Positions 44,109 to 55,301 of a stretch of 64,000 nt of DNA are shown here, piece after piece. Each line of letters starts with the position of its first letter. The first letter of the stretch is position 1. The translations under genes and the position numbers were made by a program. The DNA comes from Sphingomonas desiccabilis. Lineage in GTDB: Bacteria > Pseudomonadota > Alphaproteobacteria > Sphingomonadales > Sphingomonadaceae. Location: the NCBI RefSeq assembly GCF_004135605.1, contig NZ_SDPT01000002.1, positions 248,001 through 312,000 of the forward strand, given 5' to 3'. The notes below the pieces were generated by a model. That model ran no database searches. It was not told the DNA's origin and saw nothing but the letters and a program-made list of their open reading frames with translations.

Positions 44109-44756
44109 ATGCGAGACATGGGACAAAGGGTGTCGGAGCTTTGCGCGGAGGCGATCGCGCTGGCCGCGGGCGGATGGTGGATCGCCGGAGGGGCGATCCT
44201 GCTCCTGAGTGGTGCCGGTATCGCCGCGGACCTGCTCGGGCCCGCCGGGAGGCTGGCCGGTGCCGCCGTCAAGCTGGGCGTGTCCTGGGGGATCCTGCGG
44301 TACATGGCGCAGCGGCGGGGCTGGATCGCGCCGGGGAGCCGCGCCGGTGGCGTCCTCGGCCTCATCGGCCTCAACATCCTGTACAGCGTCGGTGTGGGGC
44401 TCGCCTGCCTCCTGCTCCTGTTGCCCGGCCTCTACGTCGCTGCCCGTTGGTCGGCGGCGAGCGTCATCCTGGTCGCCGAGCGCGCGAGTCCGTCGGAGGC
44501 GCTGGGCGAGAGCTGGACGCGCACACGGGATTGGAGCGGTGCGATCGCCCTGGTCCTGTGTGGCGTCTTCCTGCCGCTGGTTGCCGCGGGCGTCGCGCTG
44601 GCGCTGTGGACCGATCCCGATACCACGAGCCTCGGCCCGGTGGCTGGAACGAACCTTGCCATCGCCCTATCTTATGTTTGCGCTTGGTACGTCGGGATGG
44701 CCGCTTACGCCCGGACGCGCGCGTCGCAGGAAGGGCTGGAACAGGTCTTCGCCTGA
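44109..44756 (+). CDS. Polytopic inner-membrane protein of unknown function
   Basis: 215 residues with five or six hydrophobic segments (WWIAGGAILLLSGAGIAADLL, GVLGLIGLNILYSVGVGLACLLLLLPGLYVAA, GAIALVLCGVFLPLVAAGVALAL, IALSYVCAWYVGMAAYA). The WSAASVILVAERASPSEALGESWTRTR loop resembles the glycerophosphodiesterase-associated membrane domain and DUF975-like proteins, in which A(x)SWxLT-type loops recur. The function is unknown. Ribosome site weak. It stands alone upstream of topA. Confidence 0.75.
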   Translation: MRDMGQRVSELCAEAIALAAGGWWIAGGAILLLSGAGIAADLLGPAGRLAGAAVKLGVSWGILRYMAQRRGWIAPGSRAGGVLGLIGLNILYSVGVGLACLLLLLPGLYVAARWSAASVILVAERASPSEALGESWTRTRDWSGAIALVLCGVFLPLVAAGVALALWTDPDTTSLGPVAGTNLAIALSYVCAWYVGMAAYARTRASQEGLEQVFA

Positions 44757-44842
44757 CGCCTCCGGCAGGATAGGGGGCGCTTGACGCGGGCCATCGGCGA
44801 TCCCCACTCTCGCGCGTACACGTAAGGACCCCGTAAACCCCC

Positions 44843-47431
44843 ATGCAGCTTGTCATCGTAGAGTCGCCCGCCAAGGCGAAGACCATCGAGAAATATCTCG
44901 GCAAGGACTATCGCGTCCTCGCCTCCTACGGCCATGTCCGCGACCTGCCGGCGAAGGACGGCTCGGTCCACCCCGACGACGGCTTCGCGATGGAGTGGGA
45001 GACCTATGCCGACAAGTCCAAGCAGCTCAAAGCAATCGCCGACGAGGCGAAGAAGGCCGACCGCCTGATCCTCGCCACCGACCCTGATCGCGAGGGGGAG
45101 GCGATCTCGTGGCACGTGCAGGAGGTGCTCGCCAAGAAGAAGGCGCTCCCCAAGGAGGTCGAGCGGGTCACCTTCAACGCAATCACCAAGCCTGCGATCC
45201 TGGCGGCGATGAAGGCGCCGCGCGAGCTCGATACCGACCTGATCGACGCCTATCGTGCCCGCCGTGCCCTCGACTATCTGGTCGGCTTCACCCTGTCGCC
45301 TGTGCTTTGGCGCAAGCTTCCCGGCGCCAAGTCCGCCGGACGCGTCCAGTCGGTCGCGCTGCGCCTGATCGTGGAGCGCGAGCGCGAGATCGAGGGCTTC
45401 ACCGCCCAGGAATATTGGTCGGTCGTGGCGCAGATGGAGCAGGACGGCCAGCCGTTCGAGGCGCGGCTCGTCAAGTTCGACGGCAAGAAGCTCGACCGCC
45501 TGTCGCTGGGCGATCAGGGTTCGGCCTTCGCTGCAAAGGAAGCCGTCGAGGCGGCGCGCCTGTCGGTCGTCTCGGTCGAGACCAAGCCTGCGACGCGCAA
45601 CCCGCCGCCGCCCTTCACCACCTCGACGCTGCAGCAGGAGGCGGCGCGCAAGCTCGGCTTCTCCGCCAGCCACACGATGCGCATCGCCCAGTCGCTCTAC
45701 GAGGACGGCGCGATCACCTACATGCGTACCGACGGCGTGCAGATGGACGGATCGGCGATCGATGCGGCGCGCGGCGCGATCGCCAACCGCTACGACGCCA
45801 GCTACGTGCCGGACCGGCCGCGCCAATACCAGACCAAGGCGAAGAACGCGCAGGAAGCGCACGAGGCGATCCGCCCGACCGACTTCTCCAAGGATCGCGC
45901 CGGTTCGGGCGACCACGGCCGCCTCTACGACCTGATCTGGAAGCGCGCGCTCGCCAGCCAGATGGCCTCGGCGCGGCTGGAGCGCACCGCCGTCGAGCTG
46001 GAGGACGGCACCGGCCGGCTGGGGCTGCGCGCCACCGGTCAGGTGGTGCTCTTCCCCGGCTATCTCGCACTCTACGAGGAAGGCCGCGATGACGCCGGCG
46101 ACGAGGATTCGCGCCGCCTGCCGCTGCTGCGCGACGGCGATGCGCCCGCAAAGACGGGCGTGACCGCCGAGCAGCACTTCACCCAGCCGCCGCCCCGCTT
46201 CTCCGAAGCCTCGCTGGTGAAGCGCCTGGAGGAACTCGGCATCGGCCGCCCGTCGACCTATGCATCGATCATCCAGGTGCTCAAGGACCGCGCCTATGTG
46301 CGCGTGGAAAAGAACCGCTTCTTCGCCGAGGAGAGCGGTCGGCTGCTGACGGCGTTCCTGGAACGCTTCTTTGAGAAATACGTCGGCTACGACTTCACCG
46401 CGGGGCTCGAGGAAGAGCTGGACGACGTGTCCGGCGGCCGCGCGGAATGGCAGGCGGTGCTCGAAGCCTTTTGGCGCGACTTCAAGCCGCGCACGGCCGA
46501 GGTAATGGAGCAGCAGCCCTCCGCCATCACCGCCGAGCTCGACAAGTTCCTCGAAGCCTATCTCTTCCCGGCCAAGGCCGATGGCAGCGATCCGCGCCTG
46601 TGCCCGAACTGCGGCGAGGGGCGGCTGGCGCTGCGCGGCGGCAAGTTCGGCGCGTTCGTCGCCTGCTCCAACTATCCCGAGTGCAAATACACCCGTCGGT
46701 TCGGCCAGCCGGGCGGCGAGGGCGCCGAGGACGCGGGTCCGGAAGGGCTTGGCAAGGATCCGGAGACGGGGCTGGAGGTCGAGCGCAAGTCGGGCCGCTT
46801 CGGGCCGTACATCCAGCTCGGCGAGGGCAAGGAGGCGAAGCGCGCCTCCATCCCCAAGGACCTGCCGGGCGGCGAACTCACCCTGGAATGGGCGCTGAAG
46901 CTGCTGAGCCTGCCGCGCGTCATCGGCAACCACCCGGAGACGGGCGAGCCGATCGAGGCGGCGATCGGGCGCTACGGCCCGTACCTCAAGCACGCCGGCA
47001 AATACGCGCGGCTGCAGACGACGGCGGACGTGTTCGAGACGGGCATGAACGCCGCGGTGGTAAAGCTTGCGGAAGCGGCCGCCGGGCGCCCGGCGCGTGG
47101 GGCTGCACGCGAACCGCTGCGCGTGCTTGGCGCGCATCCGCGGACCGAGGCGGAGATCAAGCTGATGGAGGGGCGCTACGGCCCCTATGTCACCGACGGC
47201 ACCACCAACGCGACGCTGCCAAAGACGGTCGCGCCCGAGGCGCTGACGCTGGAGGAAGCCGCCCAGCTGATCGACGCTCGCGCCGCAGCGGCACCTGCGA
47301 AGAAAGGCCGCAAGGCGCCTGCGAAGAAGGCGGCTGCCAAGAAGCCTGCGGCGGAGAAGAAACCGGCTGCCAAGAAGGCACCGGCGAAAAAGGCACCCGC
47401 CAAAAAGGTGGCGGCGAAGACGGAAGACTGA
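44843..47431 (+). CDS. topA: DNA topoisomerase I
   Basis: 862 residues; type IA enzyme relaxing negative supercoils. Toprim domain [20 protein letters not shown] with the acidic triad in [17 protein letters not shown], the active-site Tyr in [15 protein letters not shown] (about residue 292), and conserved blocks [28 protein letters not shown] and [19 protein letters not shown]-terminal zinc ribbon, [28 protein letters not shown], is followed by further GRYGPYLK repeats and a 70-residue Lys/Ala/Pro tail ([12 protein letters not shown] type), which is common in alphaproteobacterial TopA and should bind DNA electrostatically. Monocistronic, with a strong terminator. Confidence 0.97.
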   Translation: MQLVIVESPAKAKTIEKYLGKDYRVLASYGHVRDLPAKDGSVHPDDGFAMEWETYADKSKQLKAIADEAKKADRLILATDPDREGEAISWHVQEVLAKKKALPKEVERVTFNAITKPAILAAMKAPRELDTDLIDAYRARRALDYLVGFTLSPVLWRKLPGAKSAGRVQSVALRLIVEREREIEGFTAQEYWSVVAQMEQDGQPFEARLVKFDGKKLDRLSLGDQGSAFAAKEAVEAARLSVVSVETKPATRNPPPPFTTSTLQQEAARKLGFSASHTMRIAQSLYEDGAITYMRTDGVQMDGSAIDAARGAIANRYDASYVPDRPRQYQTKAKNAQEAHEAIRPTDFSKDRAGSGDHGRLYDLIWKRALASQMASARLERTAVELEDGTGRLGLRATGQVVLFPGYLALYEEGRDDAGDEDSRRLPLLRDGDAPAKTGVTAEQHFTQPPPRFSEASLVKRLEELGIGRPSTYASIIQVLKDRAYVRVEKNRFFAEESGRLLTAFLERFFEKYVGYDFTAGLEEELDDVSGGRAEWQAVLEAFWRDFKPRTAEVMEQQPSAITAELDKFLEAYLFPAKADGSDPRLCPNCGEGRLALRGGKFGAFVACSNYPECKYTRRFGQPGGEGAEDAGPEGLGKDPETGLEVERKSGRFGPYIQLGEGKEAKRASIPKDLPGGELTLEWALKLLSLPRVIGNHPETGEPIEAAIGRYGPYLKHAGKYARLQTTADVFETGMNAAVVKLAEAAAGRPARGAAREPLRVLGAHPRTEAEIKLMEGRYGPYVTDGTTNATLPKTVAPEALTLEEAAQLIDARAAAAPAKKGRKAPAKKAAAKKPAAEKKPAAKKAPAKKAPAKKVAAKTED

Positions 47432-47450
47432 CGCCGAACCCCTCAGACCC

Positions 47451-47551
47451 GTACCCCGGCGAGGGCCGGGCCCAGCTCCAGTGTCCTCGAAGGGTGCACC
47501 GCACCTCGCGATCGGCTCCCAACTGGACCCCGGCCTCCGCCGGGGTACGAG
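47451..47551. repeat. Pair of palindromic REP-like elements in inverted orientation
   Basis: GTACCCCGGCGAGGGCCGGG (starting 47451) and its imperfect reverse complement ending CGGCCTCCGCCGGGGTAC (47519-47549) face each other across about 40 bases. Each unit is itself a hairpin (CCCCGGC/GCCGGGG type). Such GTACCCCGGC-GCCGGGGTCCAG palindromes recur in intergenic DNA of sphingomonads, as I recall. The paired head-to-tail layout is typical of REP doublets. Confidence 0.65.
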
Positions 47552-47566
47552 AAGCTCAGACACGGA

Positions 47567-47600
47567 AACGGCGCGCGTACCCCGCTGTACGCGCGCCGTT
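47567..47600 (+). terminator. Intrinsic terminator of topA
   Basis: AACGGCGCGCGTAC (47567-47580) pairs perfectly over 14 bp with GTACGCGCGCCGTT (47587-47600), six-base loop, followed by CTGTTT. The best intrinsic terminator in the window. Read the other way it also ends transcription of the opposite-strand dehydrogenase (stop at 47625), with upstream A residues giving a short U-run. Confidence 0.85.
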
Positions 47601-47624
47601 CTGTTTCGCCCCTATGGCGCCCGC

Positions 47625-48602
47625 TTATTCCTCGAACGCGCCCACTTCGCTGCGGCGGCCGAGCAGGAACGCGTCGGCCACGTGCCGGAACGGCGACAGG
47701 TCGACGTCGCTTTCCCGCTTGTCGAGCAGCTCTGCGAAGCGGCGATACAGCCGCGCATATTCGGGCTCGTCGCCCACGTCCTGCTCGACGCCGTCGACGA
47801 ACATCTTGGACGCGCCCATCGACAGCTTCAGGTGTCCGCGGTCGGTCTCGACATCGACGTCCCAGGTCTGCGGCCCGCGCTGGTCGAAGTCGAAGAACAC
47901 GTCGACCGGAACGCCCGCCGTGTCGGTGAACGTGAGGTCGGCGGCGATCGGTGCCGGGCGGTTGGACGGGAAGCGCAGCGCCGCATCCTGCAGCAGCAGC
48001 GGGCGCGGCAGGATCTGCGTGATCACCGACAGCGCATTGATGCCCGGATCGAACACGCCGATGCCCGGCTCCCAGATCCAGGCCTGGCCCGGATGCCAGA
48101 CGCGCACGTCCTCCTTCCAGTTCACCTCGACGCGGCGGATCTCGCGCTCGGCGAGCCACGCGCGCGCCGGCTCGACGCCGGCGGCCTCGCGCGAGTGCCA
48201 GGTCGTGAAGAGCACGCGGCCGGCCTCGCGCGCCAGGCGCACGAAGTCCTCGGCTTCTGACAGGGTGGCGGCCGGCGGCTTCTCGATCATCACGTCCAGC
48301 CCGTGCTCCAGCGCTTCCTCGATCAGCGCGAGGCGGCCGCGCGGCGGCGTGCAGATCGAGATCGCATGCACGTCCGGCACCGCCTGCATCATCTCGGTGA
48401 TGGTGCGAAAGCCCGGCACGCCCTCTGGCGGGGTGTGGCCGGTGACGGCGGCGACGAGTTCGAAGCCCGGGTTGGCGGCGATGTGGGGGATGTGCTGGTC
48501 GCGCGCGATCTTGCCGATGCCGGCGAGCGCGATGCGGACCGCGCCCGCGTCGGTGCGTCCGGCCGTGCCGCTGGTGCCTTTGGGGTGCAGTGCCGTGTTC
48601 AA
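47625..48602 (-). CDS. Gfo/Idh/MocA oxidoreductase, probable D-galactose 1-dehydrogenase
   Basis: About 325 residues. NAD(P)-binding [20 protein letters not shown], the family signature [21 protein letters not shown] with its catalytic Lys, then [33 protein letters not shown] with a conserved His/Asp set. The overall pattern is that of galactose 1-dehydrogenase-like members (aldose oxidised to lactone). The TTG at 48602 is preceded by GGAGCGGAGAGGAA at good spacing, whereas the in-frame ATG at 48668 has no ribosome site, so TTG is chosen. Divergent from the propionate operon; its stop faces the topA terminator. Confidence 0.8.
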   Translation of the reverse strand: MNTALHPKGTSGTAGRTDAGAVRIALAGIGKIARDQHIPHIAANPGFELVAAVTGHTPPEGVPGFRTITEMMQAVPDVHAISICTPPRGRLALIEEALEHGLDVMIEKPPAATLSEAEDFVRLAREAGRVLFTTWHSREAAGVEPARAWLAEREIRRVEVNWKEDVRVWHPGQAWIWEPGIGVFDPGINALSVITQILPRPLLLQDAALRFPSNRPAPIAADLTFTDTAGVPVDVFFDFDQRGPQTWDVDVETDRGHLKLSMGASKMFVDGVEQDVGDEPEYARLYRRFAELLDKRESDVDLSPFRHVADAFLLGRRSEVGAFEE

Positions 48603-48816
48603 ATCCGCGTTCCTCTCCGCTCCTCGGGCGTGGCCGCTTGGGCGCGCCCTGGTCGATAACTCCGACATATCGGTGCGATGCCGGGCGATCAATCGGCGGC
48701 CAGCGCTTTTCCGGCGGCGCATGCCCCTTGTTCCGCGCCCCCCGGGGCCGCTACCCTGTACCCGGGATGATGCCCAGCCGAACGGGCAAAGGGCACACCC
48801 GGGTAAGGAGATGGGC

Positions 48817-50343
48817 TTGCGCGAACAGGTGCAGGAGCTGGAGCGGCGGCGAGCAGCCGCGCGTGCCGGCGGCGGCGAGAAGCGGGTGGCCGCACAGCAT
48901 GCCAAGGGCAAGCTGACCGCACGGGAGCGGCTCGACGTGTTGCTCGACCCCGGCAGTTTCGAAGAGCTCGACATGTTCGTCGAGCATAATTGCGTCGACT
49001 TCGGCATGGCCGAGCAGCGGATCCCCGGCGACGGCGTGGTGACCGGATCGGGCACGATCAATGGCCGGCTGGTGTTCGTCTTCAGCCAGGACTTCACCGT
49101 GTTCGGCGGCTCGCTGTCCGAACGCCACGCCGCCAAGATCTGCAAGGTCATGGACATGGCGATGAAGGTCGGCGCGCCCGTCATCGGCCTGAACGACTCC
49201 GGCGGCGCCCGCATCCAGGAAGGGGTGGCCTCGCTCGGCGGCTATGCCGAGGTGTTCCAGCGCAACGTACTCGCCTCGGGCGTGGTGCCGCAGCTGAGCC
49301 TCATCATGGGGCCGTGCGCGGGCGGCGCGGTCTATTCGCCGGCGATGACCGACTTCATCTTCATGGTGAAGGATTCGAGCTACATGTTCGTCACCGGCCC
49401 CGACGTGGTGAAGACCGTCACCAACGAGGTCGTGACCCAGGAGGAACTGGGCGGCGCCGTCACCCACACGACGCGATCGTCGGTAGCCGACGTGGCGTTC
49501 GACAACGACATCGAGGCGCTGCTCGCCGCACGCGACTTCATCGACCTGCTGCCCGCCTCCAACCGCGTCGAGGCGCCCGAGCGGCCGACCGAAGATCCGT
49601 GGGATCGTATCGAGGACAGCCTCGACACGCTGGTGCCGCCGTCCGCCAACCAACCCTACGACATGCACGAGCTGATCCGGAAGGTGGTGGACGAGGGCGA
49701 CTTCTTCGAGGTGCAGCCCGCCCACGCCGCCAACATTCTCACCGGCTTCGGCCGGATCGAGGGGCGGACGGTCGGCTTCGTCGCGAACCAGCCGACGGTG
49801 TTGGCGGGCGTGCTCGACATCAACGCGTCCAAGAAGGCGGCGCGCTTCGTGCGCTTCTGCGACGCGTTCGAGATCCCGATCGTCACCTTCGTCGACGTGC
49901 CCGGCTTCCTTCCCGGCGTCGCGCAGGAGCACAACGGCATCATCAAGCACGGCGCCAAGCTCTTGTTCGCCTATGCCGAGGCGACCGTGCCCAAGATCAC
50001 CGTCATCACCCGCAAGGCTTATGGCGGCGCCTATGACGTGATGGCGTCCAAGCATCTGCGCGGCGACTTGAACTATGCCTGGCCGACCGCGGAGATCGCG
50101 GTGATGGGCGCCAAGGGCGCGGTGGAGATCATCTTCCGCGGCCGCACGCCCGAGGAGATCGCCGAGCGCACCGCCGAGTATGAGGCGCGCTTCGCCAATC
50201 CGTTCGTGGCGGCGTCCAAGGGCTTCATCGACGAGGTGATCCAGCCCCACGCCACTCGCCGGCGCATCGCGCTCGGCCTGCGCAAGCTGCGCGGCAAGCA
50301 GCTGGAGAACCCCTGGAAGAAACATGACAACATCCCGCTCTAG
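48817..50343 (+). CDS. pccB: Propionyl-CoA carboxylase beta subunit (carboxyltransferase)
   Basis: 508 residues; transfers CO2 from carboxybiotin to propionyl-CoA giving methylmalonyl-CoA. Shows [21 protein letters not shown], two oxyanion-type Gly-Gly sites ([20 protein letters not shown] and [14 protein letters not shown]), [17 protein letters not shown] and [14 protein letters not shown], standard for PccB. The in-frame ATG at 48811 abuts AAGGAG with zero spacing, whereas TTG 48817 sits six bases after it, so TTG is the better start. First gene of a pathway operon through pccA at 57299; the partner alpha subunit is at its far end. Confidence 0.95.
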   Translation: MREQVQELERRRAAARAGGGEKRVAAQHAKGKLTARERLDVLLDPGSFEELDMFVEHNCVDFGMAEQRIPGDGVVTGSGTINGRLVFVFSQDFTVFGGSLSERHAAKICKVMDMAMKVGAPVIGLNDSGGARIQEGVASLGGYAEVFQRNVLASGVVPQLSLIMGPCAGGAVYSPAMTDFIFMVKDSSYMFVTGPDVVKTVTNEVVTQEELGGAVTHTTRSSVADVAFDNDIEALLAARDFIDLLPASNRVEAPERPTEDPWDRIEDSLDTLVPPSANQPYDMHELIRKVVDEGDFFEVQPAHAANILTGFGRIEGRTVGFVANQPTVLAGVLDINASKKAARFVRFCDAFEIPIVTFVDVPGFLPGVAQEHNGIIKHGAKLLFAYAEATVPKITVITRKAYGGAYDVMASKHLRGDLNYAWPTAEIAVMGAKGAVEIIFRGRTPEEIAERTAEYEARFANPFVAASKGFIDEVIQPHATRRRIALGLRKLRGKQLENPWKKHDNIPL

Positions 50344-51145
50344 GCGTGCGCCACCGGCGAAATCCGGCGGCGGCGGACGGTTCCTCGCCACGGCGATGGT
50401 GGCGGGGGTGACGCTCGGCATGGGAGCGCTGCTGCTGTGGCCGCGGGGCGACGAACGCAGCGAGCCGGTTCCTTCCGCGGCGCTCAAGTCTGCACCTCCT
50501 GCCGCCGTCGCGTCGCCTACCGGCGTGCGTGCGCTGCCGGCCGGCGAGCAGCTCGCGCGCGCCGCGCGGACGGTGTTCGGTCCCACGGGCAAGGCGAGCA
50601 GCGCCGGGGAAGGCGGGCAGGTCGTCACCACGCCGGTACGGCTGGTGTGGCGCGGCGACATCGCGGTGCTGATCAGCACGGCGGAGATGGTGGATGGTTG
50701 CCACGGATGCACCGGCGGGCTCGACATCGCCTATCTCAAGCCGGCGGGCGACGGCTTCACCCTGGTCCAGCGCTGGCCGGACGCGGTCTCCGGATCAAGC
50801 TGGGGCGCACCGCCCAGCGAATGGTCGGTCTCCGACAAGTTCGGCGCCAATCCGGTGATCTATGCAAGCGGCGGCGGGACCTGGCAGGGCTATACGTGCA
50901 GCGTGTTCACCCTGACCGAGCTCGGGGCGGGCGGCCCCGTCGGCCTGGTATCCGTGCCCGAGGGCTATGACGACAGCGGTGCCGGCACCACGCCTGCCAC
51001 CACTCTGGAGGGCAAGATCGCCAACATCGTGCCGGGCCGCGGGTTCGACGTGAACTACACGGGTACCCAGAGTTTCACCGACCATTATGTCCGCCAAGGC
51101 GACAAATATGCCGTGCGTGGCGAGACGCGGATGCCGACATGCTAG
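50324..51145 (+). CDS. Membrane-anchored or secreted protein of unknown function in the propionate operon
   Basis: 273 residues. A basic N-terminus and one hydrophobic segment ([21 protein letters not shown]) act as signal anchor, followed by a Pro/Ala linker and a soluble domain of about 190 residues with [34 protein letters not shown] and [16 protein letters not shown]; three Cys suggest a disulfide or metal site. I do not recognise a family. It overlaps pccB by 20 bases (AAGA before the ATG) and mce by 7, so it is translated with the operon although it has no obvious enzymatic link. Confidence 0.8.
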   Translation: MTTSRSRRAPPAKSGGGGRFLATAMVAGVTLGMGALLLWPRGDERSEPVPSAALKSAPPAAVASPTGVRALPAGEQLARAARTVFGPTGKASSAGEGGQVVTTPVRLVWRGDIAVLISTAEMVDGCHGCTGGLDIAYLKPAGDGFTLVQRWPDAVSGSSWGAPPSEWSVSDKFGANPVIYASGGGTWQGYTCSVFTLTELGAGGPVGLVSVPEGYDDSGAGTTPATTLEGKIANIVPGRGFDVNYTGTQSFTDHYVRQGDKYAVRGETRMPTC

Positions 51146-51555
51146 GGCGGCTGAACCATGTCGGCGTGGCCACCGCCTCGATCGAGCGATCGGCAGAGTG
51201 CTACCGCATGCTGTTCGGCGATGCCGCCGTGGGCGAGCCCTTCGACCTTCCCGCACAGGGCGTGCGCGTCTGCTTCGTCGACGCGCCCAACACCCAGATC
51301 GAGCTGATCGAGCCGCTGGGCGCCGACTCGCCGATTCACGGCTTCCTCGCGAAGAACCCGGCAGGCGGGCAGCATCACCTGTGCTACGAAGTGCCCGACA
51401 TCCATGCCGCCAAGTCCTGGTTCGAGGGGAAGGGCATGCGGGTGCTGGGCGAGCCGCGCATCGGTGCGCACGGGACGCCCATCTTCTTCGTCCACCCCAA
51501 GGACATGGGTGGCGTGCTGACCGAAATCATGGAGAGCCCGCGTGGCGAACATTGA
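51139..51555 (+). CDS. mce: Methylmalonyl-CoA epimerase
   Basis: 138 residues of the vicinal-oxygen-chelate fold, interconverting (2S)- and (2R)-methylmalonyl-CoA. Metal ligands appear at [10 protein letters not shown] (His), [11 protein letters not shown] (His) and VLTEIMESP (Glu); [10 protein letters not shown] and [13 protein letters not shown] are family-typical. The length is normal. It overlaps both the upstream unknown gene and mutA, so pccB, epimerase and mutase are expressed together, giving the full propionyl-CoA to succinyl-CoA route. Confidence 0.95.
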   Translation: MLGRLNHVGVATASIERSAECYRMLFGDAAVGEPFDLPAQGVRVCFVDAPNTQIELIEPLGADSPIHGFLAKNPAGGQHHLCYEVPDIHAAKSWFEGKGMRVLGEPRIGAHGTPIFFVHPKDMGGVLTEIMESPRGEH

Positions 51556-53764
51556 GCCGCCCCAGCCGGGCGAGGACTCCGGCGCCGCGCCTGTGCCGCG
51601 CGACCTGCCCGTGAGCGACGGCGGTGGCAGCCCCGGCCTTAGGGATTGGGAAGCACTCGCCGCGAAGGAAGTGAAGGGCCGTGACCTCGACTGGCACACG
51701 CCCGAAGGGATCACCGTCAAGCCCCTCTACACCGCCGACGACGTCACCTCCGACCCCGGCCTCCCTGGCTTCGCGCCCTTCACCCGCGGTGTGCGCGCGT
51801 CGATGTATGCCGGCCGGCCCTGGACGATCCGCCAGTACGCGGGCTTCTCGACCGCCGAGGAATCCAACGCTTTCTACCGTCGTAACCTGGCCGCGGGGCA
51901 GAAGGGGCTGTCGGTCGCCTTCGACCTCCCCACCCACCGCGGCTATGACAGCGACCATCCGCGCGTCGTCGGCGATGTCGGTAAGGCGGGCGTCGCGATC
52001 GACACGATCGACGACATGAAGATCCTGTTCGACGGCATCCCGCTCGACAAGATGTCGGTCAGCATGACCATGAACGGCGCGGTGATCCCGGTGCTCGCCT
52101 TCTTCATCGTCGCGGCGGAAGAGCAGGGGGTCGCTCAGGAAAAGCTCGAAGGCACGATCCAGAACGACATCCTCAAGGAGTTCATGGTCCGCAACACCTA
52201 TATCTACCCGCCCGAGCCCAGCATGCGGATCATCTCGGACATCTTTGCTTATACCTCGACGCACATGCCGAAGTTCAACAGCATCTCGATCTCCGGCTAT
52301 CACATGCAGGAGGCGGGGGCGACGCAGGTGCAGGAGCTTGCCTTCACCATCGCCGACGGCATGGAATATGTCCGCTACGGCGTCGCCTCGGGCCTGGACA
52401 TCGACAAGTTCGCCGGGCGGCTGAGCTTCTTCTTCGCGATCGGCATGAACTTCTTCATGGAGGTGGCGAAGCTGCGCGCCGCGCGGGTGCTGTGGCACCG
52501 GGTGATGACGCAACTGGGGGCCAAGGACGAGCGCTCAAAGATGCTGCGCACCCATTGCCAGACCTCGGGCGTGTCGCTGACCGAGCAGGACCCGTACAAC
52601 AACGTCATCCGCACCACGATCGAGGCGATGGCGGCGATGCTGGGCGGCACGCAGAGCCTCCACACCAACGCGCTCGACGAGGCGATCGCGCTGCCCACCG
52701 ACTTCTCCGCCCGAATCGCCCGCAACACGCAGATCGTGCTGCAGGAAGAGACGGGCATGACCAAGGTCGTCGATCCGCTCGGCGGCAGCTATTATGTCGA
52801 GAGCCTGACCCAGCAGCTGGTCGACCAGGCCTGGGCGATCATCGAGCGGGTGGAAGCCGAGGGCGGCATGGCCAAGGCGGTTGCCGCGGGCTGGCCCAAG
52901 GCGATGATCGAAGAGGCCGCCGCCGCCCGCCAAGCCCGGGCCGACCGCGGCGAGGACGTGATCGTCGGGGTGAACAAATACCGCCTCGCCAGCGAGGACC
53001 CGCTCGAGACGCTGGAGGTCGACAACACCCGCGTGCGCGAGGCGCAGATCGCCCGCATCGCTCGCGTGCGCGCCGGCCGCGACGAAAGCGCGTGCCGCGC
53101 CGCGCTGGACGCACTCGCCAAGGGCGCGACCGGCGACGCCAACCTGCTCGCTCGGGCGGTCGAGGCGGCGCGTGCGCGCGCGACGCTGGGCGAGATTTCG
53201 GCGGCGATGGAGGCGGGCTTCGGCCGCTACGGCACCACGCCGGTGCCGGTGAAGGGTGTGTACGGCGCGCCCTATGCAGAGGACGACCGCTGGGCGCAGG
53301 TGGTCGAAGGCGTGCAGGCGGTCGAGCGCCGGCTGGGGCGCAAGCCGCGGCTGCTGGTCGCCAAGATGGGGCAGGACGGGCACGACCGCGGCGCCAACGT
53401 CATCGCCTCCGCCTTTGGCGACATGGGCTTCGACGTAGTCTCCGGCCCCTTGTTCCAGACGCCGCAAGAAACGGTCGTGCTGGCGCTGGAGAGCGAGGCG
53501 GACGTGGTCGGCGCCTCCAGTCTGGCGGCCGGGCACAAGACGCTGATCCCCGAACTGATCCGCGGCCTGCGCGAGGCCGGGCGCAACGATGTGAAGGTCA
53601 TCGCCGGGGGCGTCATCCCGTCCAAGGATTACGACTATCTGCGCGACGCGGGCGTGCAGGGCATCTATGGGCCTGGATCGAACGTGGTCGAATGCGCCGC
53701 CGACGTGCTGCGCCTGCTCGGCCACAACATGCCCCCAGCCGGACTCGAGGACGCGGCCGAATGA
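51542..53764 (+). CDS. mutA: Methylmalonyl-CoA mutase, B12-dependent, large chain
   Basis: 740 residues starting at GTG 51542. Catalyses (R)-methylmalonyl-CoA to succinyl-CoA with adenosylcobalamin. N-terminal TIM barrel: [39 protein letters not shown], and [17 protein letters not shown]. The C-terminal cobalamin-binding domain has [17 protein letters not shown], the DxHxxG lower ligand, then GGVIPSKDY. The size and both domains match the catalytic subunit of ScpA/McmA type that works as a homodimer or with a small partner; no separate small subunit is seen. Stop overlaps the next ATG by four bases. Confidence 0.96.
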   Translation: MANIEPPQPGEDSGAAPVPRDLPVSDGGGSPGLRDWEALAAKEVKGRDLDWHTPEGITVKPLYTADDVTSDPGLPGFAPFTRGVRASMYAGRPWTIRQYAGFSTAEESNAFYRRNLAAGQKGLSVAFDLPTHRGYDSDHPRVVGDVGKAGVAIDTIDDMKILFDGIPLDKMSVSMTMNGAVIPVLAFFIVAAEEQGVAQEKLEGTIQNDILKEFMVRNTYIYPPEPSMRIISDIFAYTSTHMPKFNSISISGYHMQEAGATQVQELAFTIADGMEYVRYGVASGLDIDKFAGRLSFFFAIGMNFFMEVAKLRAARVLWHRVMTQLGAKDERSKMLRTHCQTSGVSLTEQDPYNNVIRTTIEAMAAMLGGTQSLHTNALDEAIALPTDFSARIARNTQIVLQEETGMTKVVDPLGGSYYVESLTQQLVDQAWAIIERVEAEGGMAKAVAAGWPKAMIEEAAAARQARADRGEDVIVGVNKYRLASEDPLETLEVDNTRVREAQIARIARVRAGRDESACRAALDALAKGATGDANLLARAVEAARARATLGEISAAMEAGFGRYGTTPVPVKGVYGAPYAEDDRWAQVVEGVQAVERRLGRKPRLLVAKMGQDGHDRGANVIASAFGDMGFDVVSGPLFQTPQETVVLALESEADVVGASSLAAGHKTLIPELIRGLREAGRNDVKVIAGGVIPSKDYDYLRDAGVQGIYGPGSNVVECAADVLRLLGHNMPPAGLEDAAE

Positions 53765-54096
53765 TGGATGAGGAGGAAAGCCTTGATGCCACGCCGCACG
53801 ACCGCGAGCTGCTGCTGTACGACTATTTCAAGCACCTGACCTCGCTCTGCGTTCTCTCGCTGGGCGGCGTGCTGGCGCTTGCGGACAAGGGTACGAAGCC
53901 GGTACTGCTCGTCGCCGTGCTGGTCGTGATCGGTGGTGCGGCCTTGTTGTCCTTCGGGGGCACAAGCGAGATCGTCCGCGCGCGGTTCGCACAGGCGAAG
54001 CCCAGCAAATACCTCAACCTCTACCGGATCGGCACGCCGACGCTGCTGTCGATCGGGCTCGGCATGTTCCTCTACATTTTCATTCGGACACTTTGA
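53761..54096 (+). CDS. Small three-TM membrane protein of unknown function
   Basis: 111 residues: an acidic N-terminal tail ([23 protein letters not shown]), three hydrophobic segments ([47 protein letters not shown]) and a cytoplasmic loop [13 protein letters not shown]. It overlaps mutA (ATGA) and ends in bioB's start (TGATG), so it is translated between mutase and biotin synthase. No family recognised; a membrane helper or unrelated passenger. Confidence 0.8.
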   Translation: MMDEEESLDATPHDRELLLYDYFKHLTSLCVLSLGGVLALADKGTKPVLLVAVLVVIGGAALLSFGGTSEIVRARFAQAKPSKYLNLYRIGTPTLLSIGLGMFLYIFIRTL

Positions 54097-55097
54097 TGAT
54101 GACCCGTACTGACTGGACCCGCGAAGAGATTGCGGCACTGTTCGACTTGCCGTTCCCCGAACTGCTGTTCCGCGCCGCCGAGGTGCATCGCGCCAGCCAT
54201 CGCGCCGACGAGGTCCAGCTCTCCACGCTGCTGTCGATCAAGACCGGCGGCTGCCCGGAGGACTGCGGCTATTGCAACCAGTCGGTCCATGCCGAAACGG
54301 GGCTGAAGGCCACCAAGCTGATGGACGTGCGCGCGGTGCTCCAGTCCGCGGCCCAGGCCAAGGACAATGGCTCGTCGCGCTTCTGCATGGGCGCCGCCTG
54401 GCGCAATCCCAAGGACCGCGACATGCCTGCCATCATCGAGATGGTGAAGGGTGTGCGGCAGATGGGCATGGAAACCTGCATGACCCTGGGCATGCTGACG
54501 CCCGACCAGGCCGCACAGCTGGCCGACGCCGGGCTCGACTATTACAACCACAACATCGACACCTCGCCCGAACGCTATGGCGAGGTCATCACCACCCGCA
54601 GCTTCCAGGAACGGCTCGATACGCTCGACTATGTCCGCGGTGCGGGCATCAACGTGTGCTCGGGCGGGATCGTCGGCATGGGCGAGACGCGCGAGGACCG
54701 CGTCGGCTTCATCCATGCGCTGGCGACGCTGCCGCAGCATCCCGAAAGCGTGCCGGTGAACGCGCTGGTGCCGGTCAAGGGCACGGTGCTGGGCGACATG
54801 CTCGCCGACACGCCGCTCGCCAAGATCGACGACATCGAGTTCGTCCGCACCGTCGCGGTCGCACGCATCACCATGCCCGCGAGCATGGTGCGCCTGTCGG
54901 CCGGGCGCGAAGGCATGTCGGACGCGACCCAGGCGATGTGCTTCCTCGCGGGTGCAAACTCCATCTTCACCGGCGACAAGCTGCTCACCACCGGCAACGC
55001 GGGCGACGACAAGGACGCGGCGCTGTTCGCGCGGCTGGGCCTGCGCCCGATGCAGGCGGAGGCGCCGCGGGGGCAGGAGGCGTGCGGGTGCTGCTGA
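54096..55097 (+). CDS. bioB: Biotin synthase
   Basis: 333 residues; radical-SAM enzyme inserting sulfur into dethiobiotin. The CxxxCxxC cluster site reads [13 protein letters not shown] near residue 54; the [2Fe-2S] site region appears in [15 protein letters not shown] and the family core in [35 protein letters not shown] and [15 protein letters not shown]. The final EACGCC motif is a Cys-rich tail. A TTG at 54093 is in frame, but the ATG at 54096, overlapping the previous TGA, is more likely. Placed just before pccA, whose Lys it helps biotinylate. No other bio gene is in the window. Confidence 0.96.
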   Translation: MMTRTDWTREEIAALFDLPFPELLFRAAEVHRASHRADEVQLSTLLSIKTGGCPEDCGYCNQSVHAETGLKATKLMDVRAVLQSAAQAKDNGSSRFCMGAAWRNPKDRDMPAIIEMVKGVRQMGMETCMTLGMLTPDQAAQLADAGLDYYNHNIDTSPERYGEVITTRSFQERLDTLDYVRGAGINVCSGGIVGMGETREDRVGFIHALATLPQHPESVPVNALVPVKGTVLGDMLADTPLAKIDDIEFVRTVAVARITMPASMVRLSAGREGMSDATQAMCFLAGANSIFTGDKLLTTGNAGDDKDAALFARLGLRPMQAEAPRGQEACGCC

Positions 55098-55183
55098 TCG
55101 CGCCCAGGGATCATTGAGACCGCGACACCGTTGGCCAGATCGGGGCTGAGCCCGGCGACGGCGGTGCGCGGGAAGGAGAGTGA

Positions 55184-55297
55184 ATGCTGGTTACCCTGTT
55201 GGCCGCGGCGACCGCCGCGCTATGTGCAAATCGACGGATGCAGGCGGCGGAACTCCGGTCCGCTGCCGCACCCACGTCGCTCGTCCGGCGGGGGTAA
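55184..55297 (+). CDS. Candidate 37-residue small protein or leader peptide before pccA
   Basis: A short open frame with a strong ribosome site, AAGGAGAGTGA immediately upstream of the ATG. Its TAA ends 4 bases before the pccA ATG, so it may couple translation or regulate it. It reads MLVTLLAAATAALCANRR at the start, a hydrophobic helix followed by a basic region, then a polar tail. One Cys and no recognised family. It could be a small membrane peptide, a leader peptide, or a chance frame; the ribosome site and placement favour translation. Confidence 0.5.
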   Translation: MLVTLLAAATAALCANRRMQAAELRSAAAPTSLVRRG

Positions 55298-55301
55298 GCC
55301 C

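Noticed and set aside
44705..47563. Minus-strand open frame of 952 codons opposite topA
   Set aside because: Antisense to the well-conserved topoisomerase. Its Leu/Arg repeats mirror the Lys/Ala tail of TopA.
46447..50343. Apparent 1298-residue fusion ending in PccB
   Set aside because: The frame reads through the topA 3' part out of frame, the terminator and the dehydrogenase antisense strand before entering PccB. The true gene starts near 48817.
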